Source: Dyella sp. 2HG41-7 (lineage in GTDB: Bacteria > Pseudomonadota > Gammaproteobacteria > Xanthomonadales > Rhodanobacteraceae). Taken from it: a stretch of DNA of 64,000 nt. The stretch covers positions 3,720,001-3,784,000 of the forward strand of contig NZ_JAJEJV010000004.1 of assembly GCF_021390675.1 (NCBI RefSeq), written 5' to 3'. Shown here piece by piece: positions 1 through 8,053 of this stretch (positions are counted from its first letter, which is position 1; each line of letters starts with the position of its first letter). The notes under the pieces were generated by a model. That model had not been told where the DNA came from. It made no database searches and saw nothing but the letters and a program-made list of their open reading frames with translations. Position numbers and translations under genes: made by a program.

Positions 1-29
1 TGGTGCGCTTCTAAATGGGAACGCGCGTT

Positions 30-116
30 TTAGGCCAACATCGCTGCCAACGTCGAGACACACAGCGCAACGCAAACGGCGAAGAAGCTATTCAGCATCA
101 GAGTTTCGAATTTCAT
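30..116 (-). CDS. 28-aa hydrophobic micropeptide, copy A of a three-copy family
   Basis: A 28-residue peptide beginning MKFETLMLNSFFAVC, followed by a hydrophobic stretch ending AAMLA; residues 6-28 could form one membrane span. It is preceded by a strong ribosome binding site (GGAGA, six bases before the ATG). Near-identical genes lie at 6996-7082 (25 of 28 residues the same) and 15254-15340 (26 of 28). Most differences between copies are silent: codons 5, 8, 13, 15, 20, 24 and 27 vary without changing the residue in at least one pair. That argues for selection on the peptide. A sigma-54-type promoter sits about 47 bp upstream of the ATG. I recognise no family. A small membrane-stress peptide, a signalling peptide or a type I toxin-like peptide are all possible; function is unknown. 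Too short for routine gene calling. Confidence 0.75.
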   Translation of the reverse strand: MKFETLMLNSFFAVCVALCVSTLAAMLA

Positions 117-162
117 GACGGCTCTCCAAGAAGTAAGTGAGTGAGGCTTTCGAGATAGGTAT

Positions 163-178
163 TGCAATCTCGATGCCA
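163..178 (-). promoter_or_regulatory. sigma-54 (RpoN) promoter of micropeptide copy A
   Basis: On the minus strand the sequence reads TGGCATCGAGATTGCA, matching the RpoN consensus TGGCAC-N5-TTGC with GG at -24 and GC at -12 in correct spacing. Transcription would start near 151, giving a leader of about 35 nt. The other two copies of the gene have the same element at the same distance. Confidence 0.8.
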
Positions 179-245
179 ACTGCACAATTAGCTTGAAAAC
201 CGCATAGCCAAGCCGTTTTTGCGAATACGCCGAAATGCGCGAATT

Positions 246-289
246 TGTCCGCGGACAGATGTCCGCAGTGTCCGGACATCATGCGGACA
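246..289. promoter_or_regulatory. Nested TGTCCG/CGGACA palindromes, probable activator site of copy A
   Basis: Positions 246-257 form the perfect palindrome TGTCCGCGGACA, and 269-278 form TGTCCGGACA. The second is flanked by the inverted pair TGTCCGCA (260-267) and TGCGGACA (282-289). The cluster lies roughly 70-110 bp upstream of the -24 element, the usual place for a sigma-54 enhancer-binding protein. The same motifs stand upstream of copies B and C. That these are activator sites is inference. Confidence 0.6.
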
Positions 290-364
290 AAGCACGTCAT
301 GACTAAAGTCATACGCGTCAAACGACGCGATATTGCAGCAACGTTTCAAGGGTGTCGGCACGAA

Positions 365-392
365 AAAAAGAGCGACAGACGCCGCTCTTTTT
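365..392 (-). terminator. Rho-independent terminator downstream of the GH95-like gene
   Basis: Inverted repeat AAAAAGAGCG / CGCTCTTTTT with an 8-nt loop. On the minus strand it ends in a T-run about 50 bp after the stop of the gene at 444-2849. It insulates the micropeptide promoter from that gene and could work in both directions. Confidence 0.7.
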
Positions 393-443
393 GTCATCTC
401 ATGCAGTCTCGCCACGCAACGCAATGAAATCCGCGACGCGCTC

Positions 444-2849
444 TCAATGCGCAAACAAACCGATGCTCGCGCGACCCAATCGCTTCGGTTGTTGCGCGGG
501 CATGCCTGTCACCGGAGCAAACGCCCAGGACTTCATCGATGCCGGTCGCAGCAGGTAGTTCACGCTCTGCTTCGTCGATAGCGCAAATATCGCCTTGCCC
601 GCGGGCACCGTGAACAAACGCGTCGTCCCTGCCATGACATCGACCGCTTCGCCGGACCATGGATTGCGAATGTCCAGAGACGATGTCGATCCCGCTTCGA
701 TCACCACATTAGTTACCTGCCCGTGGCGCACTTGCACGTCTACTCTCGACTGCCCGTCGATATAGACCTGACCGTCGGCATCCCAGTCCTTCGGCCATGC
801 TTGCGCGATACGAATCAGGCCATCGTCGCCCTGCCACACCAAAGCCGCCTGCAATGCAGCGGATACGACGGCGCCCTGCTCGACGTAGAAATCCGCGCGT
901 CGCTTCCAGCCGAATAGGGATGCGAAGCCGTTGGGAAAGGCTTGAAACCGATCCGTAAGCGCGTAGAGCGTGGACGCCACATCATCGGGCTTTTGCAGCA
1001 ACGCGGCTTGCAGCGGATCAAAGCTCCAGTCGATGGCGACGGGATGGGGGCGACGCTGAAACGTGCGTTGCGCCAGCGCAAACAGCGGTGACGCGTCGTT
1101 GATCGTTTCGTAAGGCCACACCGGCTCCAAACCGATGTTTTCGATGTTTTGCGCTTCGGCCGCAGGTTGATACGACGCGGCGATCACGTCTGTACCGGAA
1201 ACATCCGCATTGGCCGCCAACATTTGTTTCTGCGTGGCCGCATCGGTGCGCGGTAGCGGCGGCAATTTCTTGAGCGCGGCCTGCATCTGTTCCACCAGCG
1301 GCGCGTCTTGTCCGAGTTGTTTGGCCGCATCGCTGGTTGCGGCGAATAGCGCGCGCATCGCGGCAAGATCCGTCGTGGGATCGCGTACGTCCCATTGCGT
1401 TTCGTGCGCATTCGACGGCGCCGTATGCAGCAAGCCGTCATCGCCGGGTTTGGCGTAGCTGAGCAAAAAACGTGCGGCTTCGGCCATCCATGGATAATGC
1501 TCTCGCAGAAATGCCGTATCGCCGGTCACGCGATATTGGCGCCAGATCCACAACGCCACTTCCGCGCCGGTGGACAGCGTGCGCGCGTTGTAGAAGGGCT
1601 CGGATTGCGCATCGCAATCCAACGCGGTCTGCGGTGTCGCCCAAGTTTCGAATTCGTAGCCTTGGCCGTTGAAGCGCATGGTCTCGGGAACGCAGATGCC
1701 GTCGCGTTGCATATGCGTGCGCGTCCATTGCTTCAACGCGTCGAGGTTTTCGAGATACAGATGAAAGTACGGGAGGTTGGCGTTCGCCAGGCCAGCGCCG
1801 AGATTCGCCGCAATCTGCCCCCGCAAATTCCAGTGCCAGAATGCGGCCGGATCCCACGCGTGCTGGTCGCGTCGCGAGGAGAACAGATCGCCCATACCGG
1901 CTTGCGAACCCGGATGATCGTCGCCGCGTTCGGCGACGGCGGCATATAGATTGATGGCGCGCAGATTTTCCATGTATTGCGCGACGCCATCGGCCGATTG
2001 CAAACGCATTAGTCCCGTATGCGCCCAGAAATCGTGCCACCACTGCGCGTGGCGGGCCGGTGCGATATCGGCGGTCAAGATTTTTTTCACCGTATCGGGC
2101 GCGCCGCCAGCGTATGCAGGCGACGCTATCAACACGCGGAAGCTGCCATCTTGGCGTGGCATGAAATCGATGGTCACGGCGAGTTTGCCATCGGTGCTTG
2201 CACGCACGTCACGCGCTTGCACGGTGACGCCAGCCAGCGCTCCGAATGTGCGCCCTGAAAATCCGGGTGGCGTGTCGCCATGCTGGCCTTGGCGATGATC
2301 GTCTTTCCAGCTTTGCCACAACACGCCCACGGCGCCGTGCGCATCGATCTGCGCGGTGCGTGGCGCCCACCATTGCAGCGTCACATGCGAGCGCTTGCCG
2401 GGGTCCGCGCCGGTGACATCGATCACCAGCACGTCGCTGTCCGGTTCGATATGCGCTTTCGCCGTCATACCGCCGCCGCTTTCGACGAACTCGCCGTTAT
2501 AGAGATCCAATCGCCCGCGATAGTCCGCAGCGCGCGTCAGCGTCTGCAGCACGGGAATCGTCACTTCACCGGGCGACAGGCGATCGGGCAGCGTATCGGC
2601 GCGGTTGAGTTGCAATGTCATGCCGTCGGCCGACCATACCGCCGCGCCGAGACGACCATTGCCGAGCGGCATCGCCTGATCGGGTTGCAGATTCGGGCGA
2701 AGCAACACGATGTCCGAGCGCGACACCACGCCCGGAACATCGACCTCGAACCGACCATCGCGCCAAGCGGTCGTGTTCTGCGCATGACCGGCAACGACGG
2801 TGAACACACAAATCAGAGCCAAGCACGCACGGCGTCGCATGCCGCTCAT
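444..2849 (-). CDS. Secreted GH95-like / DUF5703 glycoside hydrolase family protein
   Basis: 801 residues from an ATG with a good GGGGAGG ribosome site; an in-frame ATG 24 codons upstream has none. Residues 1-24 are a Sec signal peptide ending GHAQ. Around residue 59 the motif AMPLGNGRLGAAVW matches the N-terminal domain of GH95 / DUF5703 proteins (compare 'PLGNGRLGA' in alpha-L-fucosidases). The middle and C-terminal parts have the Trp-rich helical pattern of an alpha/alpha-barrel and a final beta domain. It probably acts in the periplasm or outside the cell on plant or microbial polysaccharide. Substrate cannot be read from the sequence; catalytic residues were not verified. It stands alone, with inverted repeats in its promoter region (2932-2991) suggesting a dedicated repressor or activator. 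Confidence 0.72.
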   Translation of the reverse strand: MSGMRRRACLALICVFTVVAGHAQNTTAWRDGRFEVDVPGVVSRSDIVLLRPNLQPDQAMPLGNGRLGAAVWSADGMTLQLNRADTLPDRLSPGEVTIPVLQTLTRAADYRGRLDLYNGEFVESGGGMTAKAHIEPDSDVLVIDVTGADPGKRSHVTLQWWAPRTAQIDAHGAVGVLWQSWKDDHRQGQHGDTPPGFSGRTFGALAGVTVQARDVRASTDGKLAVTIDFMPRQDGSFRVLIASPAYAGGAPDTVKKILTADIAPARHAQWWHDFWAHTGLMRLQSADGVAQYMENLRAINLYAAVAERGDDHPGSQAGMGDLFSSRRDQHAWDPAAFWHWNLRGQIAANLGAGLANANLPYFHLYLENLDALKQWTRTHMQRDGICVPETMRFNGQGYEFETWATPQTALDCDAQSEPFYNARTLSTGAEVALWIWRQYRVTGDTAFLREHYPWMAEAARFLLSYAKPGDDGLLHTAPSNAHETQWDVRDPTTDLAAMRALFAATSDAAKQLGQDAPLVEQMQAALKKLPPLPRTDAATQKQMLAANADVSGTDVIAASYQPAAEAQNIENIGLEPVWPYETINDASPLFALAQRTFQRRPHPVAIDWSFDPLQAALLQKPDDVASTLYALTDRFQAFPNGFASLFGWKRRADFYVEQGAVVSAALQAALVWQGDDGLIRIAQAWPKDWDADGQVYIDGQSRVDVQVRHGQVTNVVIEAGSTSSLDIRNPWSGEAVDVMAGTTRLFTVPAGKAIFALSTKQSVNYLLRPASMKSWAFAPVTGMPAQQPKRLGRASIGLFAH

Positions 2850-2931
2850 AACGCCTCCCCGCCAGTCAAAAAGGGGAACACGAAAACATTGATGGCGCGT
2901 TTTTTCATCAGGACTCCGCATCGCCTAAAGG

Positions 2932-2991
2932 AAATGCTTTCGTTTACGAAGCATTTTCCTACGCTTTTCTTCATTTATCATACTAAATGAA
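2932..2991. promoter_or_regulatory. Two inverted repeats upstream of the GH95-like gene
   Basis: AAATGCTT (2932-2939) and AAGCATTT (2949-2956) form one dyad. TTCATTT (2970-2976) and AAATGAA (2985-2991) form another, in an AT-rich patch containing a TATGAT-like -10 on the minus strand. They lie 80-140 bp upstream of the start at 2849 and look like operator sites; the regulator is unknown. Confidence 0.4.
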
Positions 2992-3094
2992 AATCGATGC
3001 AAATCGCCCACGACCCGCCATGTCAGGAAAGCGGACAAGCGTCCATGCCGTCCGAGCGAGCGTCGGACAAATCCCTTACACGTACCAGCTTGCT

Positions 3095-3736
3095 TTAGGC
3101 AGCCCAAGCCGAACAGCGGATCACGCTGCAGAAATTACCGGCATGGAAGTGCGGGTCCTTGTCGGCGAGCACGTCGGCTTTCACGTTGCCGAACGTCGTA
3201 TCGGACTTGTGCTTAATGCCGTCGTAGAACGCCTGGATGATGTCTTCCTTGAACTGATTTCCTCGCGGATGCGCGCGCACGACAGCTTCTCGCTCGGCGT
3301 CGCTGTACTGCGCGTAGGTCAAGCCGAGCACATCCATGTCGACACCGGCCGTCACTAGCGCAACCAGCGGATGCATGTGCTGCGGAATACCGGGCGTAGT
3401 GTGCAGCGCGATCGCGGTCCAGACGTTGTCGATGACGTACTGATGAATGCCGTGCCGCTTAAGAAAGTCGCGCGCCGCGTTGGCGCCGTCGACCTCGAAC
3501 CGTTCGTTGGCGCTGCTGTGTTTTTTCGTCAGCCCCATGTCGTGGAACATGCAGCCGCAATACAACAGCTCCGGGTCGAACTTCAGTCCGCGATGTTTGC
3601 CAGCCAAGGCGGCGAAGTAATAAACGCGACTGGAATGATGAAACAGCAGCGGCGATTCCGTATCGCGAACCACGTCGGTGATTTCGCGGGCAAATGCGCT
3701 GTTGGGAATCGCAACGCCTTGGATATTGAGGGACAT
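3095..3736 (-). CDS. HD-domain phosphohydrolase-like protein
   Basis: 213 residues starting at the ATG preceded by GGAGATCCCAC; frame extends further upstream but without a ribosome site. His-33/His-34 (LFHHSSR) and the doublet His-64/Asp-65 (MFHDMGL) are the metal-binding pattern of the HD superfamily. The arrangement resembles the cyanamide-hydratase-like HD subgroup rather than nucleotide-signalling GD/PP hydrolases. No signal peptide, so cytoplasmic. It is divergent from the GlxA-type regulator at 3858, separated by about 120 bp, which suggests that regulator controls it. Substrate unknown. Confidence 0.75.
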   Translation of the reverse strand: MSLNIQGVAIPNSAFAREITDVVRDTESPLLFHHSSRVYYFAALAGKHRGLKFDPELLYCGCMFHDMGLTKKHSSANERFEVDGANAARDFLKRHGIHQYVIDNVWTAIALHTTPGIPQHMHPLVALVTAGVDMDVLGLTYAQYSDAEREAVVRAHPRGNQFKEDIIQAFYDGIKHKSDTTFGNVKADVLADKDPHFHAGNFCSVIRCSAWAA

Positions 3737-3857
3737 GTGGGATCTCCATAAACCGGGGATATCCATTTTCAGCGGGCCATGGGCTGTCCTCAATAGAAGT
3801 AATACGCCATATACTGCCAAATCGCGCATAATGCGGACGCGTCAGAGATCTATTCAT

Positions 3858-4823
3858 ATGGCCAAGACCGTCGCGATCCTCGCCTTACCGGGCGTCCAAC
3901 TGCTGGATGTTTCCGGCCCGCTGGATGTGTTCGCGCAGGCGAATATCGAAGCCGGCAAAGAGTTCTACGCGCTCAAGGTTATCGCGTGTAAAAGCGGCCC
4001 CATTCGCAGTTCGTCCGGGGCGCGTCTGCTGCCGGACGGCATTGCCGGCGAGATGGACGAGCGTGTCGATACCTTGCTGATTGCCGGAGCGCCGAACGCC
4101 GGCAAGATCGTCCTTTCCTCGCACGTTTTAACGTGGCTGCGAGAAACCGCCAAGCGCAGCCGGCGATACGGTTCGATTTGCACAGGCGCCTTCGTGCTTG
4201 CCGCGACGGGCCTGCTGGATGGACGCCATATCACCACGCATTGGGCGGCGGCCGAAGATCTGGCGCAGGCTTTCCCGACGCTGCAGATCGACGAAGACGC
4301 GCTTTATGTCCGCGACGGAAAACTCTGTACCGCCGCCGGTGTAACGGCGGGTTTGGACCTCGCATTAGCGCTGGTCGAAGAGGATCTGGGCCGCGATATC
4401 GCCAAGCGCGTCGCCGCGCAGTTGGTCATGTTTTTCAAGCGGCCTGGCGGGCAATTGCAGTTCAGCCGAAAAGGCGAAACCCGACCCATTGGACGCTCGG
4501 TGCTGCAAGAAGTGCAGCGCTGGGTCGCCGCCACGCCGAATCTCGATCACAGCATTGCCGGCATGGCGCAGCACGCGGGGCTAAGCCCTCGGCATTTTGC
4601 GCGCTTATTCCATGCCGAGGTCGGCATTACGCCGGCCGCATGGGTAGAAACGACGCGCGTCACCGCGGCCAGAAAGCTTCTGGAGAATGGGTACGACACG
4701 CCAAAGCTGGTGGCGTCCAAATGCGGCTTCGCCAATGCCGACACCTTGCGCCGAACATTTAAAAAGCACGTCGGCGTGACGCCTGCTGAATATCGAAAGC
4801 AGCATACGGTGCGATCCGAGTAG
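3858..4823 (+). CDS. GlxA-family AraC-type transcriptional regulator
   Basis: 321 residues. Residues 4-170 form a DJ-1/PfpI-like (class I glutamine amidotransferase-like) domain with the nucleophile-elbow motif SICTGAF (Cys-108). Residues about 220-318 form an AraC-type double helix-turn-helix, including LSPRHFARLF and the C-terminal signature GFANADTLRRTF...GVTPAEYR. This fusion is the hallmark of the GlxA/FtrA regulator family; the DJ-1 part is normally a ligand sensor, not an enzyme. The start chosen is ATATGGCC; earlier in-frame codons would overlap the divergent HD gene. Probably regulates the neighbouring HD gene. Confidence 0.88.
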   Translation: MAKTVAILALPGVQLLDVSGPLDVFAQANIEAGKEFYALKVIACKSGPIRSSSGARLLPDGIAGEMDERVDTLLIAGAPNAGKIVLSSHVLTWLRETAKRSRRYGSICTGAFVLAATGLLDGRHITTHWAAAEDLAQAFPTLQIDEDALYVRDGKLCTAAGVTAGLDLALALVEEDLGRDIAKRVAAQLVMFFKRPGGQLQFSRKGETRPIGRSVLQEVQRWVAATPNLDHSIAGMAQHAGLSPRHFARLFHAEVGITPAAWVETTRVTAARKLLENGYDTPKLVASKCGFANADTLRRTFKKHVGVTPAEYRKQHTVRSE

Positions 4824-4844
4824 CTTCCGATAAAAGCACGAGCG

Positions 4845-4874
4845 CGTAGGCTAGGATCGTCATCCCAGCCTACG
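4845..4874. repeat. Hairpin between convergent genes
   Basis: CGTAGGCTAGGAT and ATCCCAGCCTACG form a 13-bp stem with one mismatch and a 4-nt loop, in the 67-bp gap between the convergent genes ending at 4823 and 4891. It has no clear T-run. It shares the GGCTGGGAT stem with the repeats at 6811-6891, so it is probably a REP-like element that may also end transcription. Confidence 0.5.
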
Positions 4875-4890
4875 GACTGCTCTTCTCCGG

Positions 4891-6603
4891 CTAAAGCTGC
4901 GCAATCGGCAACGCGGCAAGATCGCCAAGCCAGTTGTTGCTGGCTAGCACGTTCTGGTGTTTCGCTTCTTCCGAATGCCCCGTCGCTTGCTGACAATCCG
5001 CCAAGATTTTCAGGCTCTGCGGATCCAACGGCCAATGCGCGAGCGCTTCATTCGCTTCAACCTCCCCCGCCACCGGATCGCCCTTGGCCAGCAACGCGGC
5101 GGCGACGCTTCTACGCACGGGATACCACCACGTCGGCGGATCGGTGAAGGTTCCAAGCTTCGCATCCTGGATATCGGCCGCTTTGCGATAGGCAGCTTCG
5201 GCATCGCCCCACCGCTTCTCGATCATCGCCACGCGGCCCTGCAAAACCAGCCGCGCGACGTCGACCATCGATTCCACCTGCGCGGCGGAGTCGCCGAACT
5301 TGGCAAGATCGGCGTGATTGATCGCAATCTTTTCGGCTTCTTGTCGAACGCCTTGGGCATCGCCGTTTCGCGCAGCGGATTCGCCTCTCGCGTAATGCCA
5401 CATGGCTAATGCATACGGAAGTGTTTTGTCCGGCGGCGGCAACGACGCCACTGTTTGCGGCGATGCAAATCGCCCGAAGACAAAGTAAGCCGTGACGAAC
5501 CCAAATTGATGCAGGAAGCTCGATGCATTGGGCGCCGACTCTTCCTGCAGCTGCGCCGTCGCCAGCGCAAGCCCTTCTTTAGCATCGCCGTCGAGCAATG
5601 CTGCCGCCTCGCCGTACTGCACATTGTGTCCGTGATAAGGCAGCCCAAAGACGCCGCCTTTCGTTTTCAATCGCACGGCATTCGCACTATCGATTTTCAC
5701 GGCAGCGAGATTTGCGTTCTCCGCGGCGCGATACTGCCCCACCCAAAAGTACGTATGCGAAGGCATATGGATAAGATGGCTCGCCGCTGGCGCCAGCGCG
5801 GGCAATTTATCCGCATAAGGGAGAGCCTCCCCCGCAACGCCATCCATTTCGGTCGCATGAATATAGAAATGGATCGCGGCGCTATTGTTGGGTGATCGAT
5901 GCAATACGTTTTCGAGAATCTGTACGGATCGATCCAGGTGATCGCGGTTATTTTCCTGCGCAGCAGGGATCATCCAGGCGTCGGCCGTGATCACCGCAAT
6001 CTCATCATCGGAAGGATCGGCGCTGTACAAAGCATCCATCGCTTGCGCAAACGCGAAATCGCCCGGACCTTCGCCGCCACCTTGGTGATAGCGCTTTTGC
6101 AAAGCCGCAATCAGCGCCCGTTCTTTGGGCGGATTGTCTTTCGCTAGAGCCGCGGCATGATCGGCAAGGCTGGCCAATTGCGCTTGAACCGTTTGGTCGA
6201 TCGTAAAGTTAATCGTCGGTCCGCGAGCCCACGCCTCGCCCCATACACACATGGCGCACTGAGGATCGAGTTGCTCGGCGCGCCGAAACGCAGCGATAGC
6301 CGCCCTGTGCGCGAACGCATGCGCGAGCTGCATGCCGTTATTGAAATAGTCCTGCGCTTCCCGACTCGAGGTTTTCACCGCGAATCCGCCCGTGCCGTAA
6401 CCCGTTAAAAGCGTCGTCGCGACCGGCGTGGTGTTGGCGGGAGCCATCGCCATCATATGTCCCATCGACTTCATCGGCGACGCCGACGCGCTATGCATGT
6501 CTGCCAACGCCAGCGATGGAACAAGAACGAAGAACCATGGCGCGATCACGCGCGTCCATGCTGAGCCTGACAAAAATAATCCGACGACCTTGGTTGACTG
6601 CAT
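4891..6603 (-). CDS. Secreted tetratricopeptide-repeat protein
   Basis: 570 residues from an ATG with an ideal GGAGG site. An N-terminal hydrophobic segment ending near SLALADM is a signal peptide, followed by a Met/Ser/Ala-rich linker. Residues 85-125 form a TPR-like unit ('YFNNGMQLAHAFAHRAAIAA') ending in a CxxC pair, Cys-116/Cys-119 (QCAMCVWGEAW), typical of a family of uncharacterised TPR proteins. HFYIHATEMDG and HLIHMPSHTYFWVG are further His-rich family signatures that could bind metal or haem. The family is often annotated simply as TPR repeat protein; no enzymatic role is established. Monocistronic on the minus strand. Confidence 0.75.
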   Translation of the reverse strand: MQSTKVVGLFLSGSAWTRVIAPWFFVLVPSLALADMHSASASPMKSMGHMMAMAPANTTPVATTLLTGYGTGGFAVKTSSREAQDYFNNGMQLAHAFAHRAAIAAFRRAEQLDPQCAMCVWGEAWARGPTINFTIDQTVQAQLASLADHAAALAKDNPPKERALIAALQKRYHQGGGEGPGDFAFAQAMDALYSADPSDDEIAVITADAWMIPAAQENNRDHLDRSVQILENVLHRSPNNSAAIHFYIHATEMDGVAGEALPYADKLPALAPAASHLIHMPSHTYFWVGQYRAAENANLAAVKIDSANAVRLKTKGGVFGLPYHGHNVQYGEAAALLDGDAKEGLALATAQLQEESAPNASSFLHQFGFVTAYFVFGRFASPQTVASLPPPDKTLPYALAMWHYARGESAARNGDAQGVRQEAEKIAINHADLAKFGDSAAQVESMVDVARLVLQGRVAMIEKRWGDAEAAYRKAADIQDAKLGTFTDPPTWWYPVRRSVAAALLAKGDPVAGEVEANEALAHWPLDPQSLKILADCQQATGHSEEAKHQNVLASNNWLGDLAALPIAQL

Positions 6604-6810
6604 CTAATCCTCCAACTGCACTTGGAAAATTGAACGTGAGTCGTCATGTCTAGCTAGAGAAAGAACCGCAAATGGACTCGCGTCACCGGGTATGCGCAAA
6701 GACTTCGGCGCCGAAGGTGGGGGCGACGGCGCACTGCAACTTAGGTTGGCCGTTGGCTTCGAACCAGTGCTGGTCGTCATGACGCAATGCATCGTGCTCA
6801 CGCGATCGCC

Positions 6811-6891
6811 GTGGGCGTGCAGCCCACGTTCTAGGCTGGGATGGCCATCCCAGCGTTGCACGGCCGTCTTTGCTGGGAAGGCAATCCCAGC
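6811..6891. repeat. Cluster of palindromes in the intergenic region 6604-6995
   Basis: GTGGGC...GCCCAC (6811-6827) is followed by the perfect 20-bp palindrome GCTGGGATGGCCATCCCAGC (6835-6854) and a related near-palindrome at 6872-6891 (GCTGGGAAGGCAATCCCAGC). Apart from these REP-like elements I see no gene in the roughly 390 bp between the TPR gene and micropeptide copy B. Confidence 0.6.
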
Positions 6892-6995
6892 CTGCTCGCC
6901 TTACGAAAGGTCAGGACACTCGCAACTCAAAAATGCGCTGACCTTTCGCGACATCGCTTCAACCCGGGGAGTGGGGGAGCCGTTTCAATATCGCG

Positions 6996-7082
6996 TTACG
7001 ACAGCATCGCTGCCAACATCGAGACACACAGCGCTGCGCAAACGGCGAAGAAGCTATTCAACATCAGCGTTTCGAATTTCAT
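6996..7082 (-). CDS. 28-aa hydrophobic micropeptide, copy B
   Basis: Same length and start (MKFETLMLNSFFAVC) as copies A and C. It differs from A at residue 16 (Val to Ala), 22 (Thr to Met) and 28 (Ala to Ser). Ribosome site GGAGA lies six bases before the ATG, as in the others. It is driven by the sigma-54-type element at 7129-7144, and downstream lies the palindrome cluster and then the TPR gene. Neighbours differ from those of copies A and C, so the conserved unit is promoter plus peptide rather than a larger operon. Function unknown. Confidence 0.72.
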   Translation of the reverse strand: MKFETLMLNSFFAVCAALCVSMLAAMLS

Positions 7083-7128
7083 GGCGAATCTCCTTACGCT
7101 AAGTGGGTGTGGCCTTCGCGATAGGTGC

Positions 7129-7144
7129 TGCATATCCGATGCCA
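7129..7144 (-). promoter_or_regulatory. sigma-54 promoter of micropeptide copy B
   Basis: Minus strand TGGCATCGGATATGCA: GG and GC ten bases apart as RpoN requires, with one deviation (ATGC for TTGC). Spacing to the ATG equals that in copies A and C. Confidence 0.72.
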
Positions 7145-7212
7145 ACCGCACAAAACCCTGGAAAACCGCATAAAAGCGCCATTTGCGAGCGCCGGCGAAA
7201 GTGACCCAATTT

Positions 7213-7245
7213 GTCCGCGGACGGCCGTCCGTAGCGCCCGGACAA
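7213..7245. promoter_or_regulatory. GTCCG/CGGAC palindromes upstream of copy B
   Basis: GTCCGCGGAC at 7213-7222 is followed by GTCCG and CCCGGACAA half-sites to 7245. Position relative to the promoter matches the clusters at 246-289 and 15471-15523. Likely binding site for the shared sigma-54 activator (inference). Also lies between the MarR gene stop and the promoter. Confidence 0.55.
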
Positions 7246-7296
7246 GGGCGCGCATAGGTCGTGCCAACGATTAAGAGGCGCTAAAACGCCTTGTTT

Positions 7297-7848
7297 TCAG
7301 GGATTCGCTTCTTCGTCGGCGACTTTCAAAAAGCCGTCTCGCACGCGTCGATAGAAGCTTTGGAACAACGCAAGCTCGTCCTGCGTCAGCACGCCGAGCG
7401 CTTTTTTCAGGCGCGCTGCGTTGAGATCCATCGCACTCGTAAAGATCTCTTTGCCCTTGTCCGTCAGCGTGGCGAGCAAGCGGCGGCGATCTTCTTCATC
7501 GCCCACCGAACGCACCAAACCTTCCTGCTCCAGCGAATACATCATCGCGGACACAGTCGCGCGTTTGACCTGCAGCGCCGCGATGATTTCCTGATGCGGC
7601 ACCGGGCGATCGCCGGCTCCCCATAACAACGCCAGCGTCTGGAAGCGCGCGGGCGAACCGGCCGTGCCTTCCAGCCAGCTGTTCAACACGTTGGTGATCT
7701 GCTGCGAGCCCGATTTGATCAGGAACACGGTCTCCATGCGCTGGGCCGCGTCCTCCGGAAAACGACGCAGATAGGCCTCGCGCAGGTACGGCGTGGGGAA
7801 GTTGGTCTGCTCGCTGTTTTCCAAGTCTTTCAAGGGATTACCTCTCAC
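7297..7848 (-). CDS. MarR-family repressor of the efflux operon
   Basis: 183 residues from a GTG start with GGAGGG seven bases upstream. Residues about 60-140 are the winged helix of MarR proteins: VKRATVSAMMYSLEQEGLV is the recognition helix and VGDEEDRRRLLATLTDKG the wing. It is divergent from the emrA-emrB-oprM-like operon at 8054. MarR regulators in this arrangement (for example EmrR/MprA) repress the pump genes and are released by toxic ligands. The 205-bp intergenic region holds an 18-bp dyad (7956-7973) suited to a MarR dimer. Confidence 0.88.
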   Translation of the reverse strand: MRGNPLKDLENSEQTNFPTPYLREAYLRRFPEDAAQRMETVFLIKSGSQQITNVLNSWLEGTAGSPARFQTLALLWGAGDRPVPHQEIIAALQVKRATVSAMMYSLEQEGLVRSVGDEEDRRRLLATLTDKGKEIFTSAMDLNAARLKKALGVLTQDELALFQSFYRRVRDGFLKVADEEANP

Positions 7849-7955
7849 CGGAACCCTCCGGCGCTGGACTGTATGTGAAATAACAATCGTGTCTAAGAAC
7901 GATTATGCAGGAAAAACAGTGACATAAAAATAATACGCCTCCGAACTGTATGGTC

Positions 7956-7973
7956 GTTGACTTGTTTGTCAAC
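7956..7973. promoter_or_regulatory. Probable MarR operator and promoter of the efflux operon
   Basis: GTTGAC-TTGTTT-GTCAAC is a perfect dyad overlapping a TTGACT -35-like hexamer, with TACATTAT just downstream. Position between divergent MarR and pump genes suggests autoregulated repression. Confidence 0.5.
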
Positions 7974-8053
7974 TTACATTATTGTCTGCCGCCATACAAA
8001 TATGACTTGGCTCGCGATGGTCGCCCGCCGGTCCACGATTGGAGGAGTTGGTC

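Noticed and set aside
8039-8053. Earlier ATG for the emrA-like gene
   Set aside because: The ATG at 8054 has GGAGGAG at ideal distance; the earlier one lies inside that ribosome site.
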